NCBI RefSeq assembly: GCF_008831285.2
Contig: NC_045143.1
Coordinates: 5,465,503-5,529,502 of the forward strand
Reading direction: 5' to 3'
Length of the DNA: 64,000 nucleotides
Origin: Nymphaea colorata
Lineage: Eukaryota > Streptophyta > Magnoliopsida > Nymphaeales > Nymphaeaceae
Position 1 is the stretch's first letter. Every line of letters begins with the position of its first letter. This document shows, piece after piece, positions 40,274-58,255 of this stretch. Made by a program: the position numbers and the translations under genes. The notes beneath the pieces are model-generated. The model made no database searches. It was not told the origin of the DNA and worked only from the letters and a program-made list of their open reading frames with translations.

Positions 40274-41731
40274 TTAGATCTTTCCACGGGGACCGAGCTT
40301 AGGAGGCAATTGAGGGCCCTTCTTGATCGGGAGAATGTCACCAGTGGCTGTGGAGCTGAGGTAAGCCAAAGAAAATCCTCCACCCAATATCAAGAACTTG
40401 AGCAACAGACCTCTCTTCGTAAATGGAGCAGCAAATGTCTCAAAGAATTTGCTCTGCATATGTCCAAACGAGTATATCAGTCCTACACCAAAGCAATTTT
40501 CTATTTTAAGAGCAACATGCGACCGTGCTCTAAAATACAGATTTCATGAAACAGCTTCATGTGTTGCTGTCTGATTTCTATACTGTACAAAAAGAATGAA
40601 CAAGGCAAATTCTTTATGTATTTGTCTTTCATCTCTTGGTTCAACATAGTAACCATAAGGTTAATACCAATCATCTAACGATAGAGAAGTCTGCAGTTTT
40701 ATCAGCTTGGTCACTTCAAATCACCCCAAGGCTGCCAATTGGAAGCCGGGCCACTTGTTAATGGGCCAAGAACAAGCCTTCTCCTAAGCGTGAACTGCAG
40801 AGTTCCATTAAGCTACCCATGTGCATCTAAAGCAATCAGATCTTCTCAATGTCAGTGGTTCAAACCAGCATAAAGTAGATTTGGCCAAAAAACTCCAAGT
40901 TTTGTGGTGAAAATTGATGAGAACAACCTAAATCATTGAGCTTCCCAGACCACCATATATAAGATTGTATTGAATCATAACTGGTTGATTTTAATTGCTA
41001 AGCAACATGCCTTTCATGCTAAATCATAGACAAACTAAGAGCCAAAATGGGCCATACAGATACTTGCCTGCAAGGAGTTGTAAGGAGATGGTGCATCTGA
41101 GCCGTACAAGTCCCATGCACCAGTGGTGTTGCCCAAGTCGTCGAGATCAAAGTAAACACTTTTCTCCCCGTACTTCGCCACCGTCCTCAAGCTACCAGAT
41201 CTGCAAAATTGCACGCGCAGAAGCTATGTTATAAAGTGCCTGCAGTTGGATACAAAAAGTAACAGACCCAAGAGTCTTAAATGAAAGAAATCTTGCAAAA
41301 GCACACAATCAGGCTCAACCAATGTCATTCTCAGCCTCAGGACATCGCTAATTCTTGCCATTTCTCTGGTTCAAAAGCCAAATTATGAACTCTTCTTTTT
41401 GTGTTGGACTACCAAGCTGGTGTTAGGCAGACCAAATAGTGAAGAGATACATTAAGGGTAAAGGAATTCTCGACTTCCTTTAACTTGAAGCCTTAAGTAG
41501 AATCAAACGAACTGTTGTTCGCCAAATCATGACCATGTTAAGACCACAACTCTAAACTACATGCAGAATTCATGGCCAAACCAAGTTGAACCTGTGATCT
41601 TACCTCTGCTGCCTGGTCTTGGGAAGGTTCACGCGTGCGGCCGGAACTCTGACTCCATAAAGGGAGGTGTTGCCGAGACCCTTGACTGCAGCAGGCTGTG
41701 CAGTAACAGCGGTGGTGGCTAGAGCGGCCAT
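40274..41731 (-). CDS. psaH: Photosystem I reaction centre subunit VI, chloroplast precursor
   Basis: PsaH is a small thylakoid subunit of photosystem I that helps form the docking site for LHCII during state transitions. Three exons, 41731-41604, 41200-41068 and 40453-40274, give about 146 residues (family about 140-145). The first ~50 residues are an Ala/Thr/Arg-rich transit peptide. The mature protein starts near [11 protein letters not shown] and carries [40 protein letters not shown] (membrane segment following) and the C-terminal [13 protein letters not shown]. The ATG at 41731 gives the usual MA(A/S)LAT start. Intron 2 starts GC (CAG|GCAAGT). A G-box and a GATAAG I-box lie about 150-170 bp upstream, as expected of a light-regulated gene. 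No defect is seen. Confidence 0.98.
40454..41067 (-). other. GC-AG intron (psaH intron 2)
   Basis: The junction must join SPYNSLQ to SKFFETF. Exon 2 ends TTGCAG and the next bases are GCAAGTATCT; the acceptor is ATATGCAG|AGC. Phase 0 and the conserved protein sequence leave no room for a GT donor at this point. Confidence 0.93.
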
Positions 41732-43458
41732 TGTTGCTCTCCCTCCCCTTCTGCCTTTCACTCTTCGTGATGATAAGCCTCGTTTCAGTATCTCATAGAG
41801 CCCTTTTGTGCATGGCTTCTTGCCATGTGGAAGATTTGATAACGGGGAGTGGATTGCAGTGCTGCCAATGTGAGGCTTACACGTGGCGACGACCTTATCT
41901 GCGGAGCCGAAGGGGGGAGGTCTCTGTGGATGAGGTGGGCTCGCCCGTGCCTTACTTGGCACCAAACCGTTCACCAAAAAGGTTGGAAAGGATTTGGTGT
42001 TGATCGGAAAATTGAAGTTCACAGCATCTCTTTTACTGTTTTACGATCATTTACTTGAATATGGATCGACTAGCTCTGCCAATTGCGAAAAGCACAAAAT
42101 AGCTTGAAATGCAACGATGTAAGGTTGTCCTTGGCCATGAAAGGTTTGATTTCAAAACTTGCAGCATCGACCATCTTTTCGAGAGCTCTGAGGTCGGTAG
42201 GTAGATAATGTGGGCACAGAAACGATGCATGGGCATCAGCCTACTTTCCCTTACATCGCCAGAGTCATCGGCCAACTCAACTCATAGCAAAAGAACTTAT
42301 AACAAAATAATAGCATTTTTTTTCTGTTCCAAAGGAAATAAAACAGTTTAAAAATATCAATTCAGCATGATTAGAAACAGCCCATACAGGCCGATTCTCT
42401 TCATTTCCTGCGAAACAATTCGGTTCAAATTCAGACGTGAATGGAATTGCTCGAAACATTTATTTGAGACAAAAGAACAAGCTCATAAACCTACATATCT
42501 CATTTTCAAATTCCGACTCCAAAACGTATAATTACTAACGTGCTATTTGAAAAAAATGTAAAGCACCTGTTACAGAACAAGGATATATACAGCTACAAGG
42601 GTTCTACGCCGAACGATGGCTAGAACCACTCGCGGTGTTTAGAGCGTATCGCCAAAAACAAGGATACTCAAGGGTTCTATATAATCGAGAGACGGCTATG
42701 GCAATGCTATTTACCCACTTCATGGGTTCATTATTCGACAAGAAAAATAAAAGAAAAGTGGGATTAAACTATAAAAACTGCAGTTAAAAACATGACCAGA
42801 CAGACAACCGTGGTGTTAAGAGGAAATGAGGCTTAGGTAATAGAAAAGGTAAACGCCATCCCACGTTGAATCACAACTGAAGTTGGATTTGGTGACTACC
42901 ACCTCATAGATATGATAGCTACTATATCCACGAATTCACAACAACCACACTTCAAAACGCATAGGGTTACACAATGCACCAGTCCCAAACGCTAGTGCTT
43001 GCACCAGCTCAAGTGGAAACTCTAAATCAAGTGCGCAAACGATTCCGGGCGATTGATCCCTGAGATCATCAGACAAGCAACCACAACTCCACTACCTTGG
43101 TAAATCAAACAGTGGTGCAAAAACTATGTGCCTCACAAACAAAGGCAAAAACATCTTCACTAAAACTCATGCATCAGATGTTTTTAACAAACAGCGTTCG
43201 TTGCGTCAACCCCCACGACATCCTATGTCCCGATACAGAAGGTTTCCCAGAGGCAACAAATTGTAAATAGAAGTGCATGCCACATATGAGAAGCAAAAAC
43301 AAAATGCTTCCGGCAAAAATTCAGATGCTGCGTATCTTAGGAGGTCCGTAAGAAACCGGTCCAAGTTCTCTTCCTATTAATAATCCTAAACATGTAGGGA
43401 ACCCTGGCGATGGAGTCAAAATACTCTGCCTTATTAATCTGAGTAGCTTCACTTGCGA
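41732..43458. other. Intergenic: psaH promoter and aspartate aminotransferase 3' flank
   Basis: 41.73-42.06 kb is the psaH upstream region. About 42.5-43.46 kb should include the 3' UTR of the aminotransferase gene upstream on the same (minus) strand. The open frame reading into psaH from 42022 is the psaH exon extended upstream through non-coding DNA. No other gene signal seen. Confidence 0.6.
41864..41901 (-). promoter_or_regulatory. psaH upstream light-regulatory cluster: I-box, G-box, CCAAT
   Basis: On the minus strand, CAGATAAGG (I-box/GATA core, 41901-41893) is followed by CACGTG (G-box, 41885-41880); a CCAAT box lies on the plus strand at 41864-41868. They sit 135-170 bp upstream of the psaH ATG. 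This I-box plus G-box pairing is typical of light-responsive photosynthesis genes. No convincing TATA box is seen, which is common for photosystem I genes. Confidence 0.6.
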
Positions 43459-50761
<7,303 letters not shown>

Positions 50762-53034
50762 TTGTTCTCTCCCCGACCCCTTCTTCAAGGAATCGCCGGA
50801 TTTTCTTTTTCGCCAAATAATTAAATTCCTTTTTTTTAACACGGAAGAAAGGAGCAGGTAGGTGCACTGCACGATGGAAGCAGCGGAGAGAGGAGTGAAG
50901 AGTTAGTGCTGGGTGTCACCTGCCTTTATGTACCAGGTGGTTCTCCCAACGTGGGGCCCCCCGTTGATGACGTGGCGGCCGACGGAGTAGACAGCGGTGG
51001 GCCCCAGACGAAGAAAAAGAAGCCAGAGATGCGGTTAGTCGTCCGCGCCGTGACGCATCTGGGAAACTCTGGGTCCCACTGGCATGAACGGGTCGGGTTG
51101 GGATCTGGTTTTGATAGTTATCCATTTGGGTCGACCTTGCTCGGGATGAGATCATTTACAAGTAAATCCAGATATGGATATCAGATGTGGTTTGGGTTTA
51201 GATATAGAGCTTGGTATTATCGGGTCATGGGGAGATCCAGATGGGCTGCCGTGTCGTAATTGGCTACAATGCTTAGGGGTTGGCAGGTAGTGGTGAGTTC
51301 AATAGTTGAGTTGAAATGGAGATGGGAAGATGGGAGCACCAACTCACACCTCAATCCTACCACGTCACATTTAAAGGCGTGCTTCCCAACAAGAAAATAG
51401 ATTGAATGGTTGGAAAATCTTGCTCAGCTCAATGGATATATATATATAGTGTGGCTTGTCCGGCTAAGGGTGCGTAAGGAGGGAAGTATATATAGTTTGA
51501 TTTCTGTGGGCGCAAACGTTACGCATCTTAATTGATGGGACATGATAAATCAAAATCAAAAATTTTAATTTGGTCTACATCTATCATAGACGACTTTTGG
51601 AAACATCTCTAGCTCGCCTGATGCCGGGGGTTGTCATAAGCTCTCAACTAGCCTGACTTAACCTTTAAAGTAATGGAAGCATTCTTTATTTTTTCGGGTC
51701 GTAGACTAGATGATGAATGCTAGACATTCGACAAAACCATCACTCAAGATTTGTCATATAGTAGGTCATCAACAAGCCGTAGATATGAAACCCTATTAAC
51801 ACATTATCATTCCTCCAAGTGCATATCTAATCCATACAAAATTTAGGTGAGAAACTCTTTGAGAGAAAGTTTCAGTTAAAATCAGTTGTCGACTATATGT
51901 CATTAAGCAAAATAGCTAACCATCACCTTATTCAATGCCAAACATTCACTTGTGCGACCCCTCATTGACATACACGGTTGTGGAGGAATCCTGGAGTCTA
52001 CCAGAGAATTAGCATTAGTCCACATGCAACCTCGTGCACAACCTAACTCTATGCATATGAACTTACTAACAAGACAACATCTTTCAAAGGACTGTCGACC
52101 GTGCTATACTGATATGTTTCATCCTCCACTGCACATCCAACATGCAATGTTCTCTCCTTAAGGCAACATCCAATTGAATCCAACTTGCTTTCCGAGCAAT
52201 GCCAAAGTTGGCCATACGACCATCTCGTCCTGCTCATTTGGCTGGTCCAAACATAATCAGTCCACAACATTCTTCCACAGCTAAATCGTCAACATCCTCA
52301 TCGACTAGTTGCTTAGAGAAAATATGTGACCATCGTCTTCATTGCTTCCTGTTGGTTCGCATGAATCATCGTGGGTTTGCCTTGTCCACTGGCTGACTTA
52401 TGGCAGTCTCTACGTAAAGATTCTACACGATATCATTGATTGTTTTTTTATTGTGCCGACATTTAACTAGAACATATCAGATGAAAACTAACCATCAAAT
52501 TTCTAAGATATGGTATCAACCAGTAATGACTTTTGAGTATCACGACATATTTGCTTCTTGAGCCATTATAACACCAAGGCCCTTGCCCTCTTAGATGACC
52601 CTTTTGCACATAGGGTCTTAGTCACTTTGTCTGTCTCAGCAAGCTGCACATCCATGGCCTTTTGCTTCTGACTTTAGATACTATTTTGAAACGTATGATC
52701 TCCATTAACACTCCTCCGAACATGCTCCAAACCATAGGATGCATCCCAGCTAACCAACGTTTTTCAAAATAGTTTGTTGAATACTTCTCAGCATCAGAAC
52801 TTATAGATCTTATTTCATTGTCTAAACTCATTCTCACATCTTTCTTATCTTTGAAGTTCTTGAAAAATCGTTGTGCTCTAAAGAACTTTTCATCGGCAGA
52901 CTTTTGAAGCCATTTCTAGCCCTCAGCAACCCTTGCAGCTTGTTTTTAAATATGTTTTTCCAATTCACAAGCAATTCAGTTGAATGGGTGAATCGTCAGC
53001 TCGGCCCATCGTCCTTGCAATGGAAGGGCAACCC

Positions 53035-53135
<101 letters not shown>

Positions 53136-54307
53136 TGGGATGGAGATGGCAAGCGATAACGTTTGCAGAATTAGATTTGACAATCCTCTATACATGGGAT
53201 TGGGATGACACTCAAGCCCTTTGAAAATTTAGAACACCCTCAAATTATCTAATTTTAATTTTGATGGAGGGGCACTAACCCATCTCTTGCTTAAGAGAAT
53301 GAATGATTGTAAGGCACTGACTCAAGTCTGGTATGGAAACCACTCGTGGCTGGACCTAATTGAACTTAAGTTCAGTTTAATCACAATATAAGATTTCAGA
53401 AATTAAAGTGGGCATAGTAGCTCTGCTGACAGGTTCGCTGACAAAACAGAAAGAAAAAGAAAAAAACTACCATGATTAACCATTTTGGGGTCGAATGTGC
53501 CAAAAGAGTTGAGCCTCACTTAACCCGAAAAGATAATGTTTTGGCCTGGCGTCACGTAGAGCCACGACAAGACCCAAGCCAAAAAAAAAAAAAAAAATTG
53601 ACCCCACTTCCAGAACCCGAACCCTTTTTTATAACTATCCTCAACACAAAGTAAAGTTAATGTGCATCGCTTAAAGTGCTAAGTCGTGGAATTTTGAGAA
53701 GAGTGATAAAAAAAAATTGTAAAAAAAGTACAAACTCATTTAGTCCCATATAACAGTTTGAGGAGAGGAATCCGTTTATGAAAAAATGTTTCAAGCGTAG
53801 CAAAAATTTTCACCCTGTGCCCACTTACATGTAAAGCAGGGTAAAAAATAATAGTAACAATAACTTAAAGTAAGGCCAGTACTGAGAGTAGATTTGGCTC
53901 GGTACCCAATGAACCCTAGATCGACCCCGCAACGGGCCTAACAATTATCTAACCAAAACTGTTGGGTTCATATGAGAATTGGCCTAGCCCGGTGCCCAAA
54001 CTTAGTCATGATTTACTAGAAAATAAAAAGGAAAAAGCTAATAATATTGCATGTTGCACATATGTGTAGATCCAAACAAGCGTACCTAAAATAAGCTACG
54101 AACAAAGCTTTGCATTCAAAATTGTTATTAAAAGGATTTCAACATATGCTCAAGTTTTCTCAAATGTTATCAAAAGCATTTAGAAGACAAGTCTAGGCCC
54201 AATGAGCTTGGCATGGTTGGTTGGGACAGCAAATGGTATGAAGCTAGTCATTACTCTCATGCTCTTGAGCATTAACCATTTGTACAAACAGATGCAGGCA
54301 TAGGCCT

Positions 54308-56338
54308 TGGGGGAGTGTAACTGAAAAACAAAAGGAGAAGCCTAACTTTTTGTAAGATTTCCAAAACATTAAATTCTAGCACTAATTGTAAGGGAACTCC
54401 TATATATAGTATGGCAGTTTTACGTTTCTAAACTCTAATCAAAGTAAGCGTTTGAGATAAGGTTGGCATCTCTTTTGAAATTTAGCTTTCTCATTAGATG
54501 CCAAACTGTTGTTTTCTAAAGAACGGCGTTGCTCACGGATACATCAAAACTTAGGCTTGTTTCTAGTGAAAGTTTATTTTCTAAATATGCATTTCAAATC
54601 TTATCAGAAAGAAGGTTGGTTAAGTTTAGAAAGGCCCTTTAATTTTTGGGCAGAACGGGGAACATCACACTGATCAGGTTTGGGGTTCAGTTTAGGATGC
54701 CAAGGTGAGAAACAAACTCAAAGATGATTTTCATAATTTAGAGCATATGTATGTGCAAGTTCAATCATGATCAAAATGACTCTTACATAATAAAACAAGT
54801 TTTCACTTCTTCCCCACAGTAGAAGGAAAAAACAACAACAGCCGTAAGTACCCATTAAGTCATTCTTGAGTTTGGTCCAAGCAAGACAGAAAGCTGTTGA
54901 AGTGTGAAGTCGAATTCAAGTTTTCCATGTTCATCAAAACATGAAGCTGTTCTCTAACTAGCTCCGCAAAAACAAAAGAGAATCTGGTACGGCCGTGTAT
55001 GGCGGAGGGTCTAAATCAAACCAAATGATTTTTTCTGACTTTGTTCTTCGTTTCTATTGTTTGTTGCTTGTGCTCCCTAATCAGTGTAGATCAGGGTCAT
55101 TTATTGACCTGGTATGAGAGTTAAATTTGAAAACAGAAAGTGAAAGCAACGACGAGAAATGAAAGAAAGATCAAGATAGAAAAGTTCGATGGAGACTACT
55201 TTGGTCTCTAGAAAATGCACATGGAAGATTATCTATATTAAAAGAAGAAGATTATCTAGAAACATAACTTTCAATGCCTTGAACAAGACGACAACGCCTA
55301 GATAGAACGCATCATCAAATACATATGAAAAGACATCCACCTCCAATAAAGTGTATCTGATGTATATTTTTTTACTTGCAGATGGTGCAACACATTAATA
55401 AGCTTATCATCACGAGTTAATTGAGTTTGGCGTAAATTAAGCTTGAAGATAAAGTTCATGCCCTGTTTTTACTGTCACCACTGCCGAAGAAGTCAGTATG
55501 ATACTGAATATTCGCATTTGATGTATTGGAGGCAATTTATCTCTGCAGGGATTTGTAGAAGCATATTTGGGCGAATATGCAAACAATATGAAAAGCACTG
55601 TGAAGTATGTTTTCAAATTAGCAGGTACTACCATGAGTCTAGTATGCTAATTGGAAAAGATTGTAATGCTTTCTATGCAAGAGGACGAATGCCTTGCTAC
55701 TACAAAAGCAAATAATAAAGGAGTTAATTTGGTTGAAGAGTTAACATGTTGGGCAAAAAAAAACAAGAAACTAGTATTCCTTTTTGTAATAATCAAAGTG
55801 CAATTTCTTGGCAAATATCCAGTCTTTTACTGGAGGGCAAACCATAATCAGTTGATGTACCACTTCAATCAAACATTGTTGGATAAGGGGGCACTATCTC
55901 ATAAAAACACATATCGAATTCAAAATCATGCTACTATGTTGAAAAAGCAAAGCCTTTTATAGAAGGACAAAGCATGTTCAGATGAGATATCATTTTATTC
56001 AAACATTGTTGGATGGAAGGCCCCTACCGCTTAAAAAGGCCCAATTTGAAAAACATGTTACTATGTTGACAAAGCAGGATAGCTTGAGTTCATAAATAAT
56101 TATTAAAGAAGTGGCGTACCAATTCCTTTTAATAGAAAAAAAAATGAAACATAAATTTCCCAAAATACAAAATGTGGTTGTGGTAGTTTGTTTCACAAAA
56201 ATAAGATGAAAGAGAATCTCATGTGGCTATGGATTTAAAAAGATTTTCTCCAAACCATGCAAATCTCTTTGTTCTTTATCTTTATCGTTTTTTGTTTGTG
56301 ATCCCTAGATCAATGTAGGTCGAGGATGTTGCTTTTCC
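54308..56338 (+). mobile_element. Degraded LTR retrotransposon remnant, Copia-like
   Basis: TGGTATGAGAG at 55110-55120 resembles the initiator-tRNA-Met primer-binding site TGGTATCAGAGC. It follows an LTR-like stretch ending GTGATCC/GTGCTCCCTA..GTAGATCAGGG. Downstream at about 55165-55260 a broken frame reads KIEKFDGDYFGL..KMHMEDYLY..KK, the start of a Copia gag (FDG..F..WK.MEDYL pattern), with stop codons. A second, diverged copy of the LTR end is near 56215-56338 (GTGATCCCTAGATCAATGTAGGTCGAGG). A purine tract with TTGGGGGAG at 54307-54315 may be the left boundary of the LTR or part of a neighbouring copy. No intact gene; boundaries are approximate. Confidence 0.45.
55849..56077. repeat. ~129-bp imperfect tandem duplication in the LTR-element remnant
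   Basis: CAGTTGATGTACCACTTCAA then TCAAACATTGTTGGAT, and CATGCTACTATGTTGAAAAAGCA near the end, recur as CAGATGAGATATCATTTTAT, TCAAACATTGTTGGAT and CATGTTACTATGTTGACAAAGCA about 129 bp later. Within the degraded internal region of the retroelement. Confidence 0.75.
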
Positions 56339-56341
56339 TAA

Positions 56342-57381
56342 GGGGCCGTTTGATGGCAGGAAATTTAGAAATGGAAAAAAATTTCCAGAAAAAAAATTCT
56401 GGAAATGATGAATAGGAAATAAAATTTCAATGTCCAAAACCACCTTCTGTTTGTTACACAGGAATTATTTTTCTGAAAAAAATTTTCTTTGTTTGATGAA
56501 AAAAAATTGGAAAAGAAGGAAGAGGAAGACGAGGACGGTTCTGTGCCTGAGGAGAGGCAAAGGACGACTGTGTGCCTGAGGAGAGGAAGATGACGACTAT
56601 GTGCCTGAGGAGAGGTGCTCGGTGAGGACGATGCCCTTTCCTTCTTTCTTCCTCTTTTCCCTTTCTTCCCTTTCCCCTTCTTTCTTCCTCTTTCCCCTTT
56701 CTTCCCTTTTCCTTCTTTCTTCCTCTTTCCCTTTTCTTCCCTTTCCCCTTCTTTCTTCCTCTTTCCCCTTTCTTCCCTTCTTCCTCTTTCCCCTTTCTTC
56801 TCTTTCCCCTTCTTTCTTCCTCTTTCCACGATGGCCTTCTCCTCTTCCGTTCCGTTACCTCTGTGTTGGGCCCTGGCGGCGACGATGACTCGCTGCCAGA
56901 GAGGGAGAGGTTGGAGAAGGCGGTGGTGGGGGAGAGAAGGAGCTGCTGAGATAGAGGGGAAGGGTGGGGCGGCCGGAGCACCGCGATGCTGAGCTTGATA
57001 TCGAGGTTCCTTAAGCCCTGCCGCCTCTCGTGGAGCTTGAAGGCCGGCCGTCGGGGGCCGACATCACCAGGCGCCGCCGCCGAAACTTGAAGAAGGGGAG
57101 AGCGAGAGAGAGCGAGAGGAAGAGGAGGCTGCGGGGAGCGGGCGAGAGAAAGACACGGGCGACGCGGGCGAGAGGAAACGAGAGTGCCCTAACGGGCAAA
57201 AAAATTTTTCTGGAAATAAATTTCCACCCCTCCGGGTAGAAAATTTTTTCCAGAAAAAAATATCCGAAATCGACCGTAACGGTCGATTTTATTTTTCCGC
57301 GTTTGATAAACCAGAAAAATTTTTAAGATTTGAATTTTTTTTCCGTTGCTACAGTATATTTATGGCGTATCAAACGCCCCC
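56342..57381. mobile_element. PIF/Harbinger-like non-autonomous element, 1,040 bp, with TAA target duplication
   Basis: The left terminus GGGGCCGTTTGAT (56342-56354) and right terminus, reversed, GGGGGCGTTTGAT match at 12 of 13 positions. Both are flanked by TAA (56339-56341 and 57382-57384), the 3-bp target duplication of PIF/Harbinger elements. Sub-terminal sequence is rich in TTTCCAG/CTGGAAA palindromes and includes ATCGACCGTAACGGTCGAT. The interior has a (CCTTTCTTCC)n minisatellite and a GC-rich block (56830-57180) very unlike the AT-rich flanks. No transposase was seen. Confidence 0.75.
56633..56828. repeat. CCTTTCTTCCCTTTCC-type pyrimidine minisatellite
   Basis: About 195 bp of one-strand pyrimidine made of CTTTCTTCCTCTTT/CCCTTTCTTCCCTTT units. 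The opposite strand reads as Lys/Glu/Gly/Arg-rich repeats in two frames, so long open frames on both strands here are composition artefacts. It lies inside the Harbinger-like element. Confidence 0.85.
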
Positions 57382-58255
57382 TAACAGAAACCATAAAAGA
57401 AGAAAACAAAAGAAAGAACCGAAAGACAAGTATAACATTACAACTAATGAACAAATTGTCTGATAATATAGCTGTTGAGCATACCACGAACTGCATAAAC
57501 AAGGCCATTAGAACTGAATTACACGCTCACTATGGGCCAGTGTCCACAAGATGCACTGAGATAAGAGACCCAAGGCTTGTGTACACGCAAGTGACAAATA
57601 AATTTAGCTTGAATTCCGAGAAGGCATTAACACTGGATGATCATCCATATGCCAGACATTCATGATGTCAGTGTGAATCTTAAGGAAATGCCCTTTTCCA
57701 AGAGATCATTCTAACCGTAACCTGTGGTATTACTCCTTTTTAGAACTAAACCACATGATAGGAGTTTTCTCTCGAGTGTCACTTTAAGTCTATATCTATT
57801 TCTTAATGGAAAACGAATGGGGCCTCTCCCTGTTCTTCCTAGTTCTCTATCTCGAAAGCCACTGTTATCCAATGCCCCACTGGGCCCTCTAAGCCTCGAT
57901 TCACACTGTCTTTCAAATCCAATCTGGATGGAGAGGACCTTAATACTCAAAATCTGGAGAAAGATCCTCAAATCTCATAGGATATTCTTGCCTATCATAG
58001 GCCAGGGGGGTACTTGGGAATACTTTGTAAAGTTGCTCGAGATCAAAGCACTGGCAAAGCAAAGTGTTATTATTGTTTCTGCTGAACTCACTATTGCAAA
58101 TTGCAAATGAACCTGTAACATTATGCTGATTAAAAAAATTGATCAAGTTAGTGGTCACAAGCTAATAACACGCAAAACCAAAATGGTATTACCTGGCCAT
58201 CCTTAATTTCAGATAGCCTCATAATGTCAATGAAAGTCAGGGAAGCCACGGCATG

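Noticed and set aside
56365-56992. Long Lys/Glu/Gly-rich and Ser/Phe/Pro-rich open frames on both strands
   Set aside because: They arise from the CCTTTCTTCC pyrimidine minisatellite inside the Harbinger-like element; both strands being open is a composition effect.
57711-58110. Overlapping open frames of 86 and 128 codons on opposite strands
   Set aside because: No family recognised on either strand, no splice or promoter context, and next to transposon DNA. Not called as a gene.
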